Source: Salinisphaera sp. G21_0
GTDB lineage: Bacteria; Pseudomonadota; Gammaproteobacteria; Pseudomonadales; Endozoicomonadaceae
Direction: 5' to 3'
Assembly: GCF_017744115.1 (NCBI RefSeq)
Contig: NZ_JAGHQW010000019.1
Span: 1-64,000 of the forward strand
Length of the DNA stretch: 64,000 nucleotides
Shown here: positions 17,866 through 26,914 of the stretch, piece by piece
How the letters are laid out: each line of letters begins with the position of its first letter
Position numbering within the stretch: position 1 is the stretch's first letter
Translations under genes and position numbers: made by a program
Notes under the pieces: model-generated
Database searches by the model: none
What the model was told of the DNA's origin: nothing
What the model saw: only the letters and a program-made list of their open reading frames with translations

Positions 17866-19509
17866 TTGCACACACCGATGGTATTACCTGAAGACTATTA
17901 CCTGACCAATTTTCAGCGGCTGCTTGGTTTTGTTGAGCAGCAGTATGCTGATTTATTGAGTTGCCGCGAAACCGCTTTTCTCAACACTTTCCGACGGCTG
18001 GAGGAGGATGCACAGAAACTCTATGTGCGGCTGGTGGGGCGCAAAGGCCCGATGTTTCGGTGGGATAAACTCAACTATCCGGAAATTGCCTCCATTGAAT
18101 TGGCGGTTAATGAATTGGTCGGTACGGGTCTTATGCAGGTTAACCCGCCGCTGGATCTGGTTGCGGTGTCCGATCTTATGACCAAAAGTGAGTTACTGTG
18201 CTGTTTTCCTGACCAGCTTGGCCCTTACCGAAGCGAACGAAAGCAGGCTTTGGTAAACCGGTTGGTTGATAGCGGTAAACCATGCCCTGACCTGCCATTT
18301 ACCATACTTCAACCTCTGTGCCGGGAAGAACTGAGAACCTTATTGTTCCTGTTCTTTGGTAACCTCAGTCAGGATTTGACGGAGTTTGTACTTCAGGACC
18401 TGGGATTGAATCGTTTTGAAAGCTATCCGCTAAACTCCCGGTTATTTGACAGCCGGGAGGAGCTGGAGCAGGGATTGAGCCTGTCGCTGCTCTGGCAGGA
18501 AGTTGCCCGGGACAATAAGAAGCTTGACCTTGATGAGTTGCAAGCCCTGGCCGCTAAGTTACCACCGTCGTCTGATTTCAGCCATCCGACCCTTAAGCGA
18601 CGTTATGCCCGGCTGGTGAATGCCATTGCCCGTGATCTGGAAAGGCAAGGTGCTTTGCGGGAGGCAGTCGCCAGTTTTCAGCAGTCGTATTTGCCCCCAT
18701 CCCGGGAACGGCGGGCTCGCATTTTGGCCAAACTCAATGATACGGCTGGCGCTTTGGCACTTTGTGAAGAGATACAGGCTTCACCAGCCAGCAGCCTGGA
18801 GATGGCCTTTGCCCATCGGTTTGCCAAAACCCTGAAGGGTGAGAAGCGCAGGCGGCAAACCGCACCGTTTAACCAACGGACTCTTGAGCTGAATGACAAT
18901 GGGCAGCGGGTTGAATTTCAGGTGCAGGCGCATTTCAAAGATCAGGGTTGGCAGGTGTTTTATGTGGAAAATGCCCTGATCAATGGGCTTGCTGGCCTGT
19001 GGTTCTGGGATATTATTTTTGCCGACCGGGAGGGGGCGTTCTTCCATCCGTTTCAGAGTGGACCAGCAGACTTGATGACTCCGGATTTTTATCGGAGCTG
19101 TAAGGATCTGATTCATCACCGGCTGGCAGAAATGTCTGAAAGCAATCTTCTGGATACTCTGCTGGCAACCTATAACGGGAAGCAGGGGATCAGCAATCGT
19201 CTGGTTATCTGGCCAGCACTCAGTCCGGGGCTGATTACCCTGGCCGTATCGTTGATACCGATAGAACAACTGCGTGCCATGTTTCAACGACTGATGTTTG
19301 ATATTGCCCACAACCGAACCGGGTTTCCGGACCTGATCCTGTTTGATCCGGCAAATAACCGGTACCAGTGGCTGGAGGTTAAGGGGCCGGGAGACAGGCT
19401 GCAGGAAAACCAGAAATTGTGGTTGGCTTTTTTTCAGGAAAACGGGATTCCAGCGGAGGTGGTGTATGTCAGATGGGCAGCGGACAGAACGCAGCTCAAT
19501 ATAAAGTAG
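17866..19509 (+). CDS. VRR-NUC domain nuclease, FAN1-like
   Basis: About 547 aa and close in length to bacterial FAN1 homologues, which cut flap structures and act in crosslink repair. The N-terminal half is helical (SAP-like and TPR-like segments); the C-terminal VRR-NUC domain carries a PD-(D/E)XK site in GFPDLILFDP (Asp489) and WLEVKGPGDRLQENQ (Glu504, Lys506). A TTG at 17866 preceded by GCGAGG is the likely start; the ATG at 17878 (MVLPEDYYLTNF) is the alternative. The longer frame to 17794 lies inside the upstream repeat and is rejected. The nuclease assignment is firm; the in vivo role is inferred. Confidence 0.85.
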   Translation: MHTPMVLPEDYYLTNFQRLLGFVEQQYADLLSCRETAFLNTFRRLEEDAQKLYVRLVGRKGPMFRWDKLNYPEIASIELAVNELVGTGLMQVNPPLDLVAVSDLMTKSELLCCFPDQLGPYRSERKQALVNRLVDSGKPCPDLPFTILQPLCREELRTLLFLFFGNLSQDLTEFVLQDLGLNRFESYPLNSRLFDSREELEQGLSLSLLWQEVARDNKKLDLDELQALAAKLPPSSDFSHPTLKRRYARLVNAIARDLERQGALREAVASFQQSYLPPSRERRARILAKLNDTAGALALCEEIQASPASSLEMAFAHRFAKTLKGEKRRRQTAPFNQRTLELNDNGQRVEFQVQAHFKDQGWQVFYVENALINGLAGLWFWDIIFADREGAFFHPFQSGPADLMTPDFYRSCKDLIHHRLAEMSESNLLDTLLATYNGKQGISNRLVIWPALSPGLITLAVSLIPIEQLRAMFQRLMFDIAHNRTGFPDLILFDPANNRYQWLEVKGPGDRLQENQKLWLAFFQENGIPAEVVYVRWAADRTQLNIK

Positions 19510-19528
19510 CGAATATCGTACTTCCCTT

Positions 19529-19656
19529 AGGAACTGCCCTGAAATAACTTCCACCAAGAAAGAATTTTGCCACGGAGACACGGAGGCACAGAGAAAAAAA
19601 ATCTTTCTTCCGTGACTCCGTGGCAAAAAAGAGGAAGTTATTCCAGGACAATTCCT
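19529..19656. repeat. MITE-like element, family E, with nested palindrome
   Basis: A 128-bp element with 24-bp terminal inverted repeats (19529-19552 and 19633-19656; three mismatches) beginning AGGAACTGCCCTGAAATAAC. Inside is a second palindrome of the GCCACGGAGACACGGAGG type (about 19570-19625). A 173-bp relative lies at 34155-34327 with a different core. It directly follows the VRR-NUC gene. Confidence 0.8.
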
Positions 19657-19792
19657 CATTTTTTTTTGGTGTCAATTGTGACCAAACAGCCAGCAAGCTC
19701 AGGGAGTTTGAGAAGATACCGATTTCTAAAACGCTTCAATTCTATTTGATTTGCTACAATTAAGCGACAGCTGATGATTGAGGAGGTTGATC

Positions 19793-20056
19793 ATGGTTAT
19801 AAAAACTGGTCACGACAGTCCTGTTGCATTTGAAACCGATCTCTCCGCCGATTTGCTCAGCAAAGCCAGAGCGCTGCATGTGGATGTCCACGCAGTGATT
19901 CAACGAGCGGTGGCGGCACAAGCGAATCTTGCAGATATTGAACGACAGATTGCTCTTGTCTGTGAACAGCAGAGCAGTCTGGTTTATCACCATTTGATCG
20001 ACAATTACCCCTTGAAAGAGGTGGGCATCAGGGATTGTTACCGAAAGAGCAAGTAG
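19793..20056 (+). CDS. solitary CcdA-like antitoxin
   Basis: An 87-aa protein starting at ATG 19793 with a strong GAGGAGG seven bases upstream. FETDLSADLLSKARALHVDV followed by a helical segment (VIQRAVAAQANLADIERQ) resembles the ribbon-helix-helix DNA-binding part of CcdA antitoxins (SADLLAEAKALGIN). No CcdB-like toxin follows: 20057-20310 shows no convincing frame before prkA begins. It may be an orphan antitoxin, a decoy against an incoming toxin, or a stand-alone repressor. The fold assignment is moderately secure; function is inferred. Confidence 0.6.
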   Translation: MVIKTGHDSPVAFETDLSADLLSKARALHVDVHAVIQRAVAAQANLADIERQIALVCEQQSSLVYHHLIDNYPLKEVGIRDCYRKSK

Positions 20057-20310
20057 TATTTTCAGCATATCCAGCACCTGATTCAGTCACGGTATATACG
20101 CTGTCAGGTCTTTTTTTACATCGAGTGTTACCCGGGTTTGATTCGCCGATCATTTAACGGTCAAGGGGCGTTCATTTCTTGTCAGACTGCAGAGACCACA
20201 CGGGCAGCGTGTGTACACTGAACCAAGGGATCAGGTGATGTTGCCTGTTCTCTGGCGCTACCCGGTTAGATGTCTACTCTCTCCCTTTCTACACGGTGGG
20301 GTCGTTTGCT

Positions 20311-22232
20311 ATGTCCATTTTTGCGCAATTTCAGCAACGGTATGAGGCAGTTCAGCAGGAAGAGCTGAGCCTGCTGGACTACCTGAAGCTCTGTAAAGAG
20401 GATCCTTCGGCCTACGCCAATGCAGCTGAGCGCTGCTGAAGGCCATCGGTGAGCCGGAAGTGATTGATACCGCCCGTGATCCGCGACTGAGCAGGATTTT
20501 CTCCAATAAGTTGATCAAACGTTACCCGGAGTTCAAAGAGTTTTATGGCATGGAAGAGGCCATTGAACAGCTGGTCTCTTATTTCAAACACGCGGCTCAG
20601 GGCCTGGAAGAGAAAAAACAGATCCTTTACCTGCTTGGTCCCGTAGGGGGTGGCAAGTCCTCCCTGGCCGAAAAACTGAAGCAGCTGATGGAAAAGGTGC
20701 CGTTTTATGCCATCAAGGGGTCGCCGGTGTTTGAATCGCCGTTGGGACTGTTCAACCCTGAAGAGGATGGGGCCATTCTTAGTGAGGAATACGGCATTCC
20801 CGGTCGCTATCTCAGCTACATCATGTCCCCCTGGGCGGTCAAGCGCCTGAACGAGTTTGGTGGCGACCTTACTCAGTTCCGGGTGGTCAAGCTCTACCCA
20901 AGCAGGCTGAACCAGATTGCCATTGCCAAAACCGAACCCGGTGATGAAAACAACCAGGACATTTCCAGCCTGGTGGGCAAGGTGGATATCCGCCAGCTGG
21001 AAGAGTATGCCCAGGATGACCCCGACGCCTACAGTTTTTCAGGGGCGTTGTGCCGGGCCAACCAGGGCATCATGGAATTCGTGGAGATGTTCAAGGCACC
21101 CATCAAAGTGCTGCACCCATTGCTGACCGCCACCCAGGAGGGCAATTACAACAGCACCGAAGGGCTGGGGGCCATTCCGTATGAGGGGATTCTGCTGGCG
21201 CACTCCAATGAGTCTGAGTGGCAGTCCTTCCGGAACAACAAGACCAATGAAGCCTTCATCGACCGGGTCAACATTGTCAAGGTGCCCTATTGCATCCGGG
21301 TCAGTGAGGAGGTGCATATTTACCAGAAATTGCTGGAACACAGCTCGCTCAAAGCGGCACCCTGTGCCCCGGATACGCTCAAGATGTTGGCCCAGTTCAC
21401 GGTGCTTTCCCGCATCAGGGAGCCGGAGAACTCTTCTATCTACTCCAAGATGAAAGTATACGACGGTGAAAACCTGAAGGACACCGACCCCAAGGCCAAG
21501 CCGTTGCAGGAATACCGGGATATGGCCGGGGTGGATGAAGGTATGAACGGGCTTTCCACCCGGTTCGCCTTCAAAATCCTGTCCAAGGTATTCAACTTCG
21601 ATCCAACCGAGGTGGCGGCCAACCCGGTGCATCTGCTTTATATATTGGAGCAACAGATTGAGCAGCAACAGTTTCCGGAAGAGGTTCATGACCGTTACCT
21701 TGCTTTTATTAAAGAGTACCTGACGCCCAAGTACATTGAGTTTCTCGGCAAGGAGATCCAGACTGCTTACCTGGAGTCTTACTCAGAATACGGCCAGAAC
21801 ATCTTTGACCGGTACATCACCTACGCTGACTTCTGGATTCAGGACCAGGAGTACCGTGACCCGGACACCGGGCACATTCTGGACCGGGGTGCCTTGAGCG
21901 AAGAGCTGGAAAAAATCGAAAAACCGGCAGGCATCGCCAATCCCAAGGATTTCCGCAACGAAGTGGTCAACTTTGTACTGCGGGCCCGGGCCAACCTCGA
22001 TGGCAAAAACCCCAGCTGGTTAAGCTACGAGAAGATGCGCACCGTCATTGAGAGGAAAATGTTCTCCAATACTGAAGACCTGTTGCCGGTCATCTCCTTC
22101 AATGCCAAGGGTTCGCAGGAGGACCAGCGCAAGCACGCAGACTTCGTTTCCCGTATGGTGGTTCACGGTTATACCGAGAAACAGGTGCGCCTGCTGTCGG
22201 AATGGTACATCCGGGTCCGGAAGTCCCAATGA
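20311..22232 (+). pseudogene. prkA: PrkA-type serine protein kinase (YeaG), frameshifted
   Basis: In other bacteria this kinase acts in starvation and stress responses with YeaH and YcgB. The start MSIFAQFQQRYEAVQQEE at 20311 matches the family N-terminus, but the frame meets TGA at 20437-20439. Homology resumes one frame over, within GAGCGCTGCTGAAG, and runs intact to 22232. One lost base near 20431-20433 explains it: restoring it gives about 640 aa, against 644 for E. coli YeaG. The downstream frame alone (from GTG 20460) keeps the AAA+ Walker A GPVGGGKSSLAEKL and the C-terminal kinase region, so a shortened protein could be made. Either a real mutation or a sequencing error. Confidence 0.85.
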
Positions 22233-22327
22233 TCCGGTACTGACCGGTCCGTCCTACTGCGGGCCCATCTCCAGCCCCACGACCGGGGTTGATCTACCGA
22301 GCTGCAGCTATCGGGAGAGCGTTCATC

Positions 22328-23618
22328 ATGAGCCTCATCATCGACCGGCGTCTCAATGGAAAAAAGAAGAGCACCGTGAACCGGCAGCGTTTTCTGAAGC
22401 GCTATCGGCATCATGTCAAAGCCGCCGTCCAGGATGCCATTGACCAGCGTTCCATCACCGACGTTGACAGTGGCAGTGATATCACTATCCCCAGAAAAGA
22501 CCTCAGTGAGCCGTTTTTTCACCACGGGCAGGGGGGGGCATCACGGCCATGTTCATCCCGGCAATCACGAGTTTCACCGTGGTGATCGCATTCAGCGGCC
22601 ACCGGGTGGCGGAGGGCAGGGCAGCGGTGACGGGCAGGCCAGCGACAGGGGCGAAGGGGCGGATGAGTTTGTCTTCCAGATCAACCGGGACGAGTTCCTG
22701 GAATACCTGTTTGATGATCTGGAGCTGCCCAACCTGCTGCGAAAAGAACTGAAAGACAGCACCGACTATCAACTCAAACGGGCAGGGTTTACCACTGCCG
22801 GCTCCCCGGACCGGCTGAATATCGTGCGCTCGCTGCGGGCTGCCCATGCCCGTCGCATAGCCCTGTCCGGTAAAGACCGAAAAGTGATCCGAACCCTCAA
22901 GCGACAGCTCAGGGAAATGGAAGTGAGCCCGGATCCTGTCGATCAGCAGCAGGCCACCCTCCTCCGGGAAGAGATCAAGTTGCTCAACAAGAAACTCAAA
23001 CGGCTGCCGTTTATTGACGACTTTGACCTGCGCTTCAATAACATGACCAGGGTACCCCTGCCCTCCAGCAAGGCGGTGATGTTTTGTGTTATGGATGTCT
23101 CCGGGTCCATGACCCAGGAGATCAAGGACATGGCCAAGCGTTTCTTCCTGTTGCTCTACCTGTTCCTGGAGCGCAACTACGAGGCCGTGGAGGTGGTCTT
23201 TATCCGGCACCATAGTGAAGCGCGGGAGTGTGATGAGCACGACTTCTTCTACGCCCGGGAAACCGGGGGCACCATTGTCTCAAAAGCCCTGCTGCTTACC
23301 CACGACATCATTCAACAGCGATACCCGCCCGGCCAGTGGAACATCTACATCGCCCAGGCCTCTGACGGAGATAACTGGGGCGAAGACTCCAGCACCTGCA
23401 CCAACATCATCCTGGACAAGCTGTTGCCAGTTTGCCAGTACTTCGCCTACGTGGAGATTACCGACCGGCATCACCAGAACCTCTGGTACGAGTACGCAAC
23501 CATTGCCGAATCCTACCCGGATCACTTTGCCATGCAGCACATCCACAGCTATCTGGATATCTACCCCACCTTCCGGCGTCTCTTTGAAAAAAAGGAGGGT
23601 TCCCATGTTGGCCGCTGA
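22328..23618 (+). pseudogene. yeaH: YeaH/DUF444 von Willebrand-like protein, frameshifted at G8
   Basis: The partner of PrkA. Start [15 protein letters not shown] at 22328 matches YeaH. The first frame reads to PFFHHGQGG, then shifts at a run of eight G (22531-22538). Family sequence resumes in the next frame as HHGHVHPGN and continues through DEFVFQINRDEF and the VWA metal site MDVSGSM to 23618. Removing one G restores about 429 aa (E. coli YeaH 427). The C-terminal VWA part stays open in its own frame from about 22413. The tract could be phase-variable, a fixed mutation, or a homopolymer miscall. It overlaps spoVR by 14 bp. Confidence 0.85.
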
Positions 23619-25188
23619 AGCGCCGGAAAGGCATACCGTCCGGCGAGAAAAACCGCTGTCCACCGGGTCCGAATGGACGTTCGAACTGCTGGACCTTTAC
23701 GACCGGGAGTTTGCCCGGTTGGCGGATAAATTCCGGCTGGACACCTACCCCAACCAGATTGAAGTGATCAGCTCCGAGCAGATGCTGGACGCCTACTCAT
23801 CGGTGGGGATGCCCCTGATGTACAACCACTGGAGTTATGGCAAAACCTTTCTCAACAATCAGCAGAACTACCAGCGGGGACGGATGGGGCTGGCTTACGA
23901 GATCGTGATCAACTCCAACCCCTGCATTGCCTACCTGATGGAAGAGAACACCATGCCCATGCAGGCCCTGGTGATCGCCCACGCCTGCTACGGCCACAAC
24001 TCCTTTTTTAAGGGCAACTACCTGTTCAGACAGTGGACGGACGCCAGCGCCATCATTGACTACCTGCTGTTTGCCAAGCACTACATCGCCCGGTGCGAAG
24101 AGAAGCACGGCGTTTCGGTGGTGGAAGCGATACTGGATGCCTGCCATGCGCTGATGAATCAGGGCGTCAATCGCTATATCCGCCCCGCTCCGGTCTCGGC
24201 AGAGCAGGAACAGGCGCGTTCGCGGGAGCGTGAAGCGTATATCCAGCGCAACCTGAACGACCTCTGGCGCACCATCCCGGTGAGCGAGCCACCACAGTCA
24301 CGCCAGGATGAACGGTTTCCGAAAGACCCGGAAGAGAATCTGCTCTACTTCATCGAAAAGAATGCGCCGCTGCTGGAGACTTGGCAGCGGGAGATTATCC
24401 GCATCGTGCGTAAAGTGGCGCAGTATTTCTATCCGCAACGACAAACCCAGGTCATGAACGAGGGCTGGGCAACGTTCTGGCACTACCACCTGATGCATGA
24501 GATGTATGATGAAGGGTTGATCACCGAAGGATTTATTCTGGAATTCCTGCATTCACACTCCAGTGTCGTGTTTCAGCCGGCCTTTGATGATCCGCGGTAC
24601 AGCGGGATTAACCCCTATACTCTTGGCTTTAACATCTTCCGGGACATTCGCAGGATCTGCGAACAGCCCACGGAAGAGGACCGTGAATGGTTCCCCGACC
24701 TGGCGGGCAGTGACTGGCTGGACGCCGTGCACTTTGCCATGCAGAACTTCAAGGACGAGGGATTCATTCTTCAGTACCTGTCCCCCAGGGTCATGCGGGA
24801 CATGCGCTTGTTCAGCATCGACGACAACGACATCAACCCCTACCTGGAAGTGGATGCCATCCATGACGAGCAGGGCTATCGGCAGTTGCGGGAAAACCTG
24901 GCTGCCCTATACAACCTGGGCAACCGGGAACCCAACATACAGGTCTACAACGTGGATGTCCGGGGCGATCGCTCGTTGACCCTGCGCCATTACCTGCACC
25001 AGCGACGTCCGCTGGATCGAGACAGCACGCATGAACTTTTGAAGCATCTGCATCGCCTGTGGGGATTTGATGTCAAACTGGACTCGGTAGACCAGGATAA
25101 CATCATCCATTACACCTTCAGCACGGAAAGCACCAGCGAAAGGAAAGAACAGGTTCAGGTTACGTCGAAAAAGCGGGTCAACCCCTAG
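23605..25188 (+). CDS. SpoVR/YcgB family protein
   Basis: Intact third gene of the prkA-yeaH-spoVR stress operon, 527 aa. ATG 23605 has AAAGGAGGG upstream and lies inside the yeaH 3' end (14-bp overlap), so the upstream part of the open frame is discarded. Landmarks: TYPNQIEVISSEQMLDAY, MPLMYNHWSYGK, AHACYGHNSFFKGN, MNEGWATFWHYHLMH and GFNIFRDIRRICE. The biochemical role of YcgB/SpoVR is not settled; linkage to PrkA kinases is widespread. The stop codon (25186-25188) overlaps a mobile inverted-repeat element. Confidence 0.9.
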   Translation: MLAAEAPERHTVRREKPLSTGSEWTFELLDLYDREFARLADKFRLDTYPNQIEVISSEQMLDAYSSVGMPLMYNHWSYGKTFLNNQQNYQRGRMGLAYEIVINSNPCIAYLMEENTMPMQALVIAHACYGHNSFFKGNYLFRQWTDASAIIDYLLFAKHYIARCEEKHGVSVVEAILDACHALMNQGVNRYIRPAPVSAEQEQARSREREAYIQRNLNDLWRTIPVSEPPQSRQDERFPKDPEENLLYFIEKNAPLLETWQREIIRIVRKVAQYFYPQRQTQVMNEGWATFWHYHLMHEMYDEGLITEGFILEFLHSHSSVVFQPAFDDPRYSGINPYTLGFNIFRDIRRICEQPTEEDREWFPDLAGSDWLDAVHFAMQNFKDEGFILQYLSPRVMRDMRLFSIDDNDINPYLEVDAIHDEQGYRQLRENLAALYNLGNREPNIQVYNVDVRGDRSLTLRHYLHQRRPLDRDSTHELLKHLHRLWGFDVKLDSVDQDNIIHYTFSTESTSERKEQVQVTSKKRVNP

Positions 25189-25352
25189 GAGGCTGTCCGA
25201 GAATAGCGCCCGTAGCGAGGATGGCAGAAAATTGAGGATAAAAAGTCGGAAATTTTTAGTGAATAGTGGTTCTATTTGCTAAAAATTTCCGACTTTTTAG
25301 ACCAATTTGCTGCCACCGCAGTAGGGCAGCCTATTCTCGGTCAGCCTCCTAG
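25185..25352. repeat. MITE-like element, family B, complete copy
   Basis: A 168-bp element with 22-bp terminal inverted repeats (25185-25206 and 25331-25352; one mismatch) beginning CTAGGAGGCTGTCCGAGAAT. Its inner halves are again self-complementary around the A/T-rich centre. The internal segments CGTAGCGAGGAT and TTTTTAGACCAATTT are shared with the copy at 45327-45488. It overlaps the spoVR stop codon. Confidence 0.85.
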
Positions 25353-25443
25353 CGCCCATAAGCAGAAAGCGCCGTAGCAAGTGGATGGGTGCCAGGTGCA
25401 GGTTAAACCGGGGCCTGGTGCTCCAACGCAAATGCCCATGGTG

Positions 25444-25503
25444 CGTGAAAATGTTTTGCGCCACCCTCTGGGATGAAAAATCGTTAAGCAAAATATTTTC
25501 ACG
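25444..25503. repeat. inverted repeat in non-coding gap
   Basis: CGTGAAAATGTTTTGC (25444-25459) pairs with GCAAAATATTTTCACG (25488-25503), one mismatch. It lies in the gene-free stretch 25353-25685 together with the direct-repeat block at 25547-25693. No ORF in this stretch looks real. Confidence 0.55.
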
Positions 25504-25546
25504 GCAAAGCCGGGGATTTCCAGCTGAGCTACTGGCCAATCTGTTT

Positions 25547-25693
25547 TAATTTTCGTATTTGGATGTCCAGAAAGCATCATTTGGATGTCCAGAAAGCATC
25601 ATTGGGATGTCCAGAAAGCATCATCCGGAAGCCAAAAGTCTGTTAAAGACCAGTTCTTTAGCCTATAAATGTTACGTTTGTACAATCAGCCTG
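25547..25693. repeat. direct repeat C, left copy, with three 22-bp tandem units
   Basis: Three tandem 22-bp units (25559-25580, 25581-25602, 25603-25624), each containing GGATGTCCAGAAAGCATCAT, are followed by a unique part ending GTTTGTACAATCAGCCTG. A relative with one unit lies at 34677-34794 in the same orientation, on the far side of the DMSP genes. The right end overlaps the dddR stop codon. No spacers or cas genes, so not CRISPR. Confidence 0.8.
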
Positions 25694-26633
25694 CAATATC
25701 CGCTACCTTTGTATCTTCACTGAGCTGACTTTTTGATGACGAAGCTTTGCTTTTCCGGCTCTCTTCCAGAACCCAGCTTCTGAAGACTTTCGCCTTGGGA
25801 TGCAAGTACTGACGGGCAGGAGAAGTAAGATAGAATCCCTCAGAAGCCCTGACTCTTTGCTGCAATGGTGCCACCAGCTCACCACTGGTCAACATTCCTG
25901 CGACAAGGGATGTCCGGCCTAGCGCAACACCCTGACCATACTTCGCCATTTCCAGTGCGGTAATCAGGGTATCAAACTGCAGGCTTGGAGAGTTTTCCCG
26001 GAATTCACAATCCAGCTGCTTGAACCAATACCCCCAGCCTTCTTCATAGCCAATAACATGCAACAGGGTATGATCTGATAGCTGTTCCGGACACTCGGGC
26101 AGTGGCTGACCATTGGCCAGTTCCGGACTGCAAACGGGGAAGAGTTCGTCTTCAGTTAGACAATCAGCCTTCAGATCTGGCCAGTTGCCCCGGCCATAAC
26201 GTACTTCAAGGTCTGCTTCCCTGTCCTTGTTTTCTGCCCAGATATTACTGGTAAAACGTATGCCAATCTCAGGAAACTCTTCCCTGAAATACTCCATTCT
26301 GGGAGCCAGCCAGGTCGTGAAGAACACCAGGTTCACCCTGATAGTCAACAATCTGTCCCTGCCCTGACCAAACAGCTCTTCCGTCGCCACAGAGAGTGAA
26401 ATGATTGCTTTATGAACAGCAGGAAGATAAGCCATGCCGGCTTCCGTCATTTCCAGCCCACGGGGAAGCCTCTTGAACAGGGCTACTCCAAGCTGAGACT
26501 CAAGACTTTTAACCTGTTGGCTGACCGCAGCCTGGGTAAGATTCAATTCATTGGCTGCATGGGTAAAGCTGAGCAGACGGGCAGACGCCTCAAAGGAGCG
26601 CAGCCAGTTCAGAGGAGGTAGTCGTTTTTTCAT
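25686..26633 (-). CDS. dddR: LysR-family regulator of the DMSP cluster (DddR-like)
   Basis: A 315-aa LysR regulator of the GcvA-like branch. The N-terminal winged helix reads PPLNWLRSFEASARLLSFTH then LNLTQAAVSQQVKSLESQLG (about residues 5-52); an effector-binding domain follows. The ATG at 26633 (MKKRLPPLNW) is chosen over a frame extending to 26681. It lies 281 bp downstream of dddC on the same strand. A LysR regulator controls the dddTBC/dddD cluster in Marinomonas, and position suggests the same here. The target and inducer are inferred. Confidence 0.75.
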   Translation of the reverse strand: MKKRLPPLNWLRSFEASARLLSFTHAANELNLTQAAVSQQVKSLESQLGVALFKRLPRGLEMTEAGMAYLPAVHKAIISLSVATEELFGQGRDRLLTIRVNLVFFTTWLAPRMEYFREEFPEIGIRFTSNIWAENKDREADLEVRYGRGNWPDLKADCLTEDELFPVCSPELANGQPLPECPEQLSDHTLLHVIGYEEGWGYWFKQLDCEFRENSPSLQFDTLITALEMAKYGQGVALGRTSLVAGMLTSGELVAPLQQRVRASEGFYLTSPARQYLHPKAKVFRSWVLEESRKSKASSSKSQLSEDTKVADIAG

Positions 26634-26844
26634 TGTAATAAACACTACATGGCTAGGCCATGCAGTATTAACCCCAGACAATCGAAAGGCTGTTCATTTT
26701 TTGTAACAATACGGCAATCAAACTGTTTCCGGGGCTATTATACATATTCTGCCTTCTAAATATAAACTGCGCAGCCATTTTGAACCGCTGGATCTTCGCT
26801 GGAATTCCTCCCAATAATCCTGCTATTACTCGTCATTCCGCCTT

Positions 26845-26903
26845 GCCCAGCGGTCCAAAATGACTTGCTCGATATCATATTTAGAAAGCGGAATTGGTAT
26901 TAC
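26845..26903. repeat. direct repeat D, left copy
   Basis: A 59-bp block starting GCCCAGCGGTCCAAAATGAC is repeated at 34518-34576 with three differences, same orientation. It sits between dddR and dddC; the other copy is beyond dddD. The pair brackets dddC-dddB-dddT-dddD. Confidence 0.8.
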
Positions 26904-26914
26904 CTGGTCTCCGC

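Noticed and set aside
22503-23240. Antisense frame opposite yeaH
   Set aside because: The forward strand encodes the conserved YeaH VWA protein; the reverse frame is a shadow in GC-rich coding DNA.
25559-25624. Three tandem 22-bp units considered as a CRISPR array
   Set aside because: The units are contiguous with no spacers, and no cas gene is present; it is a local tandem expansion within repeat C.
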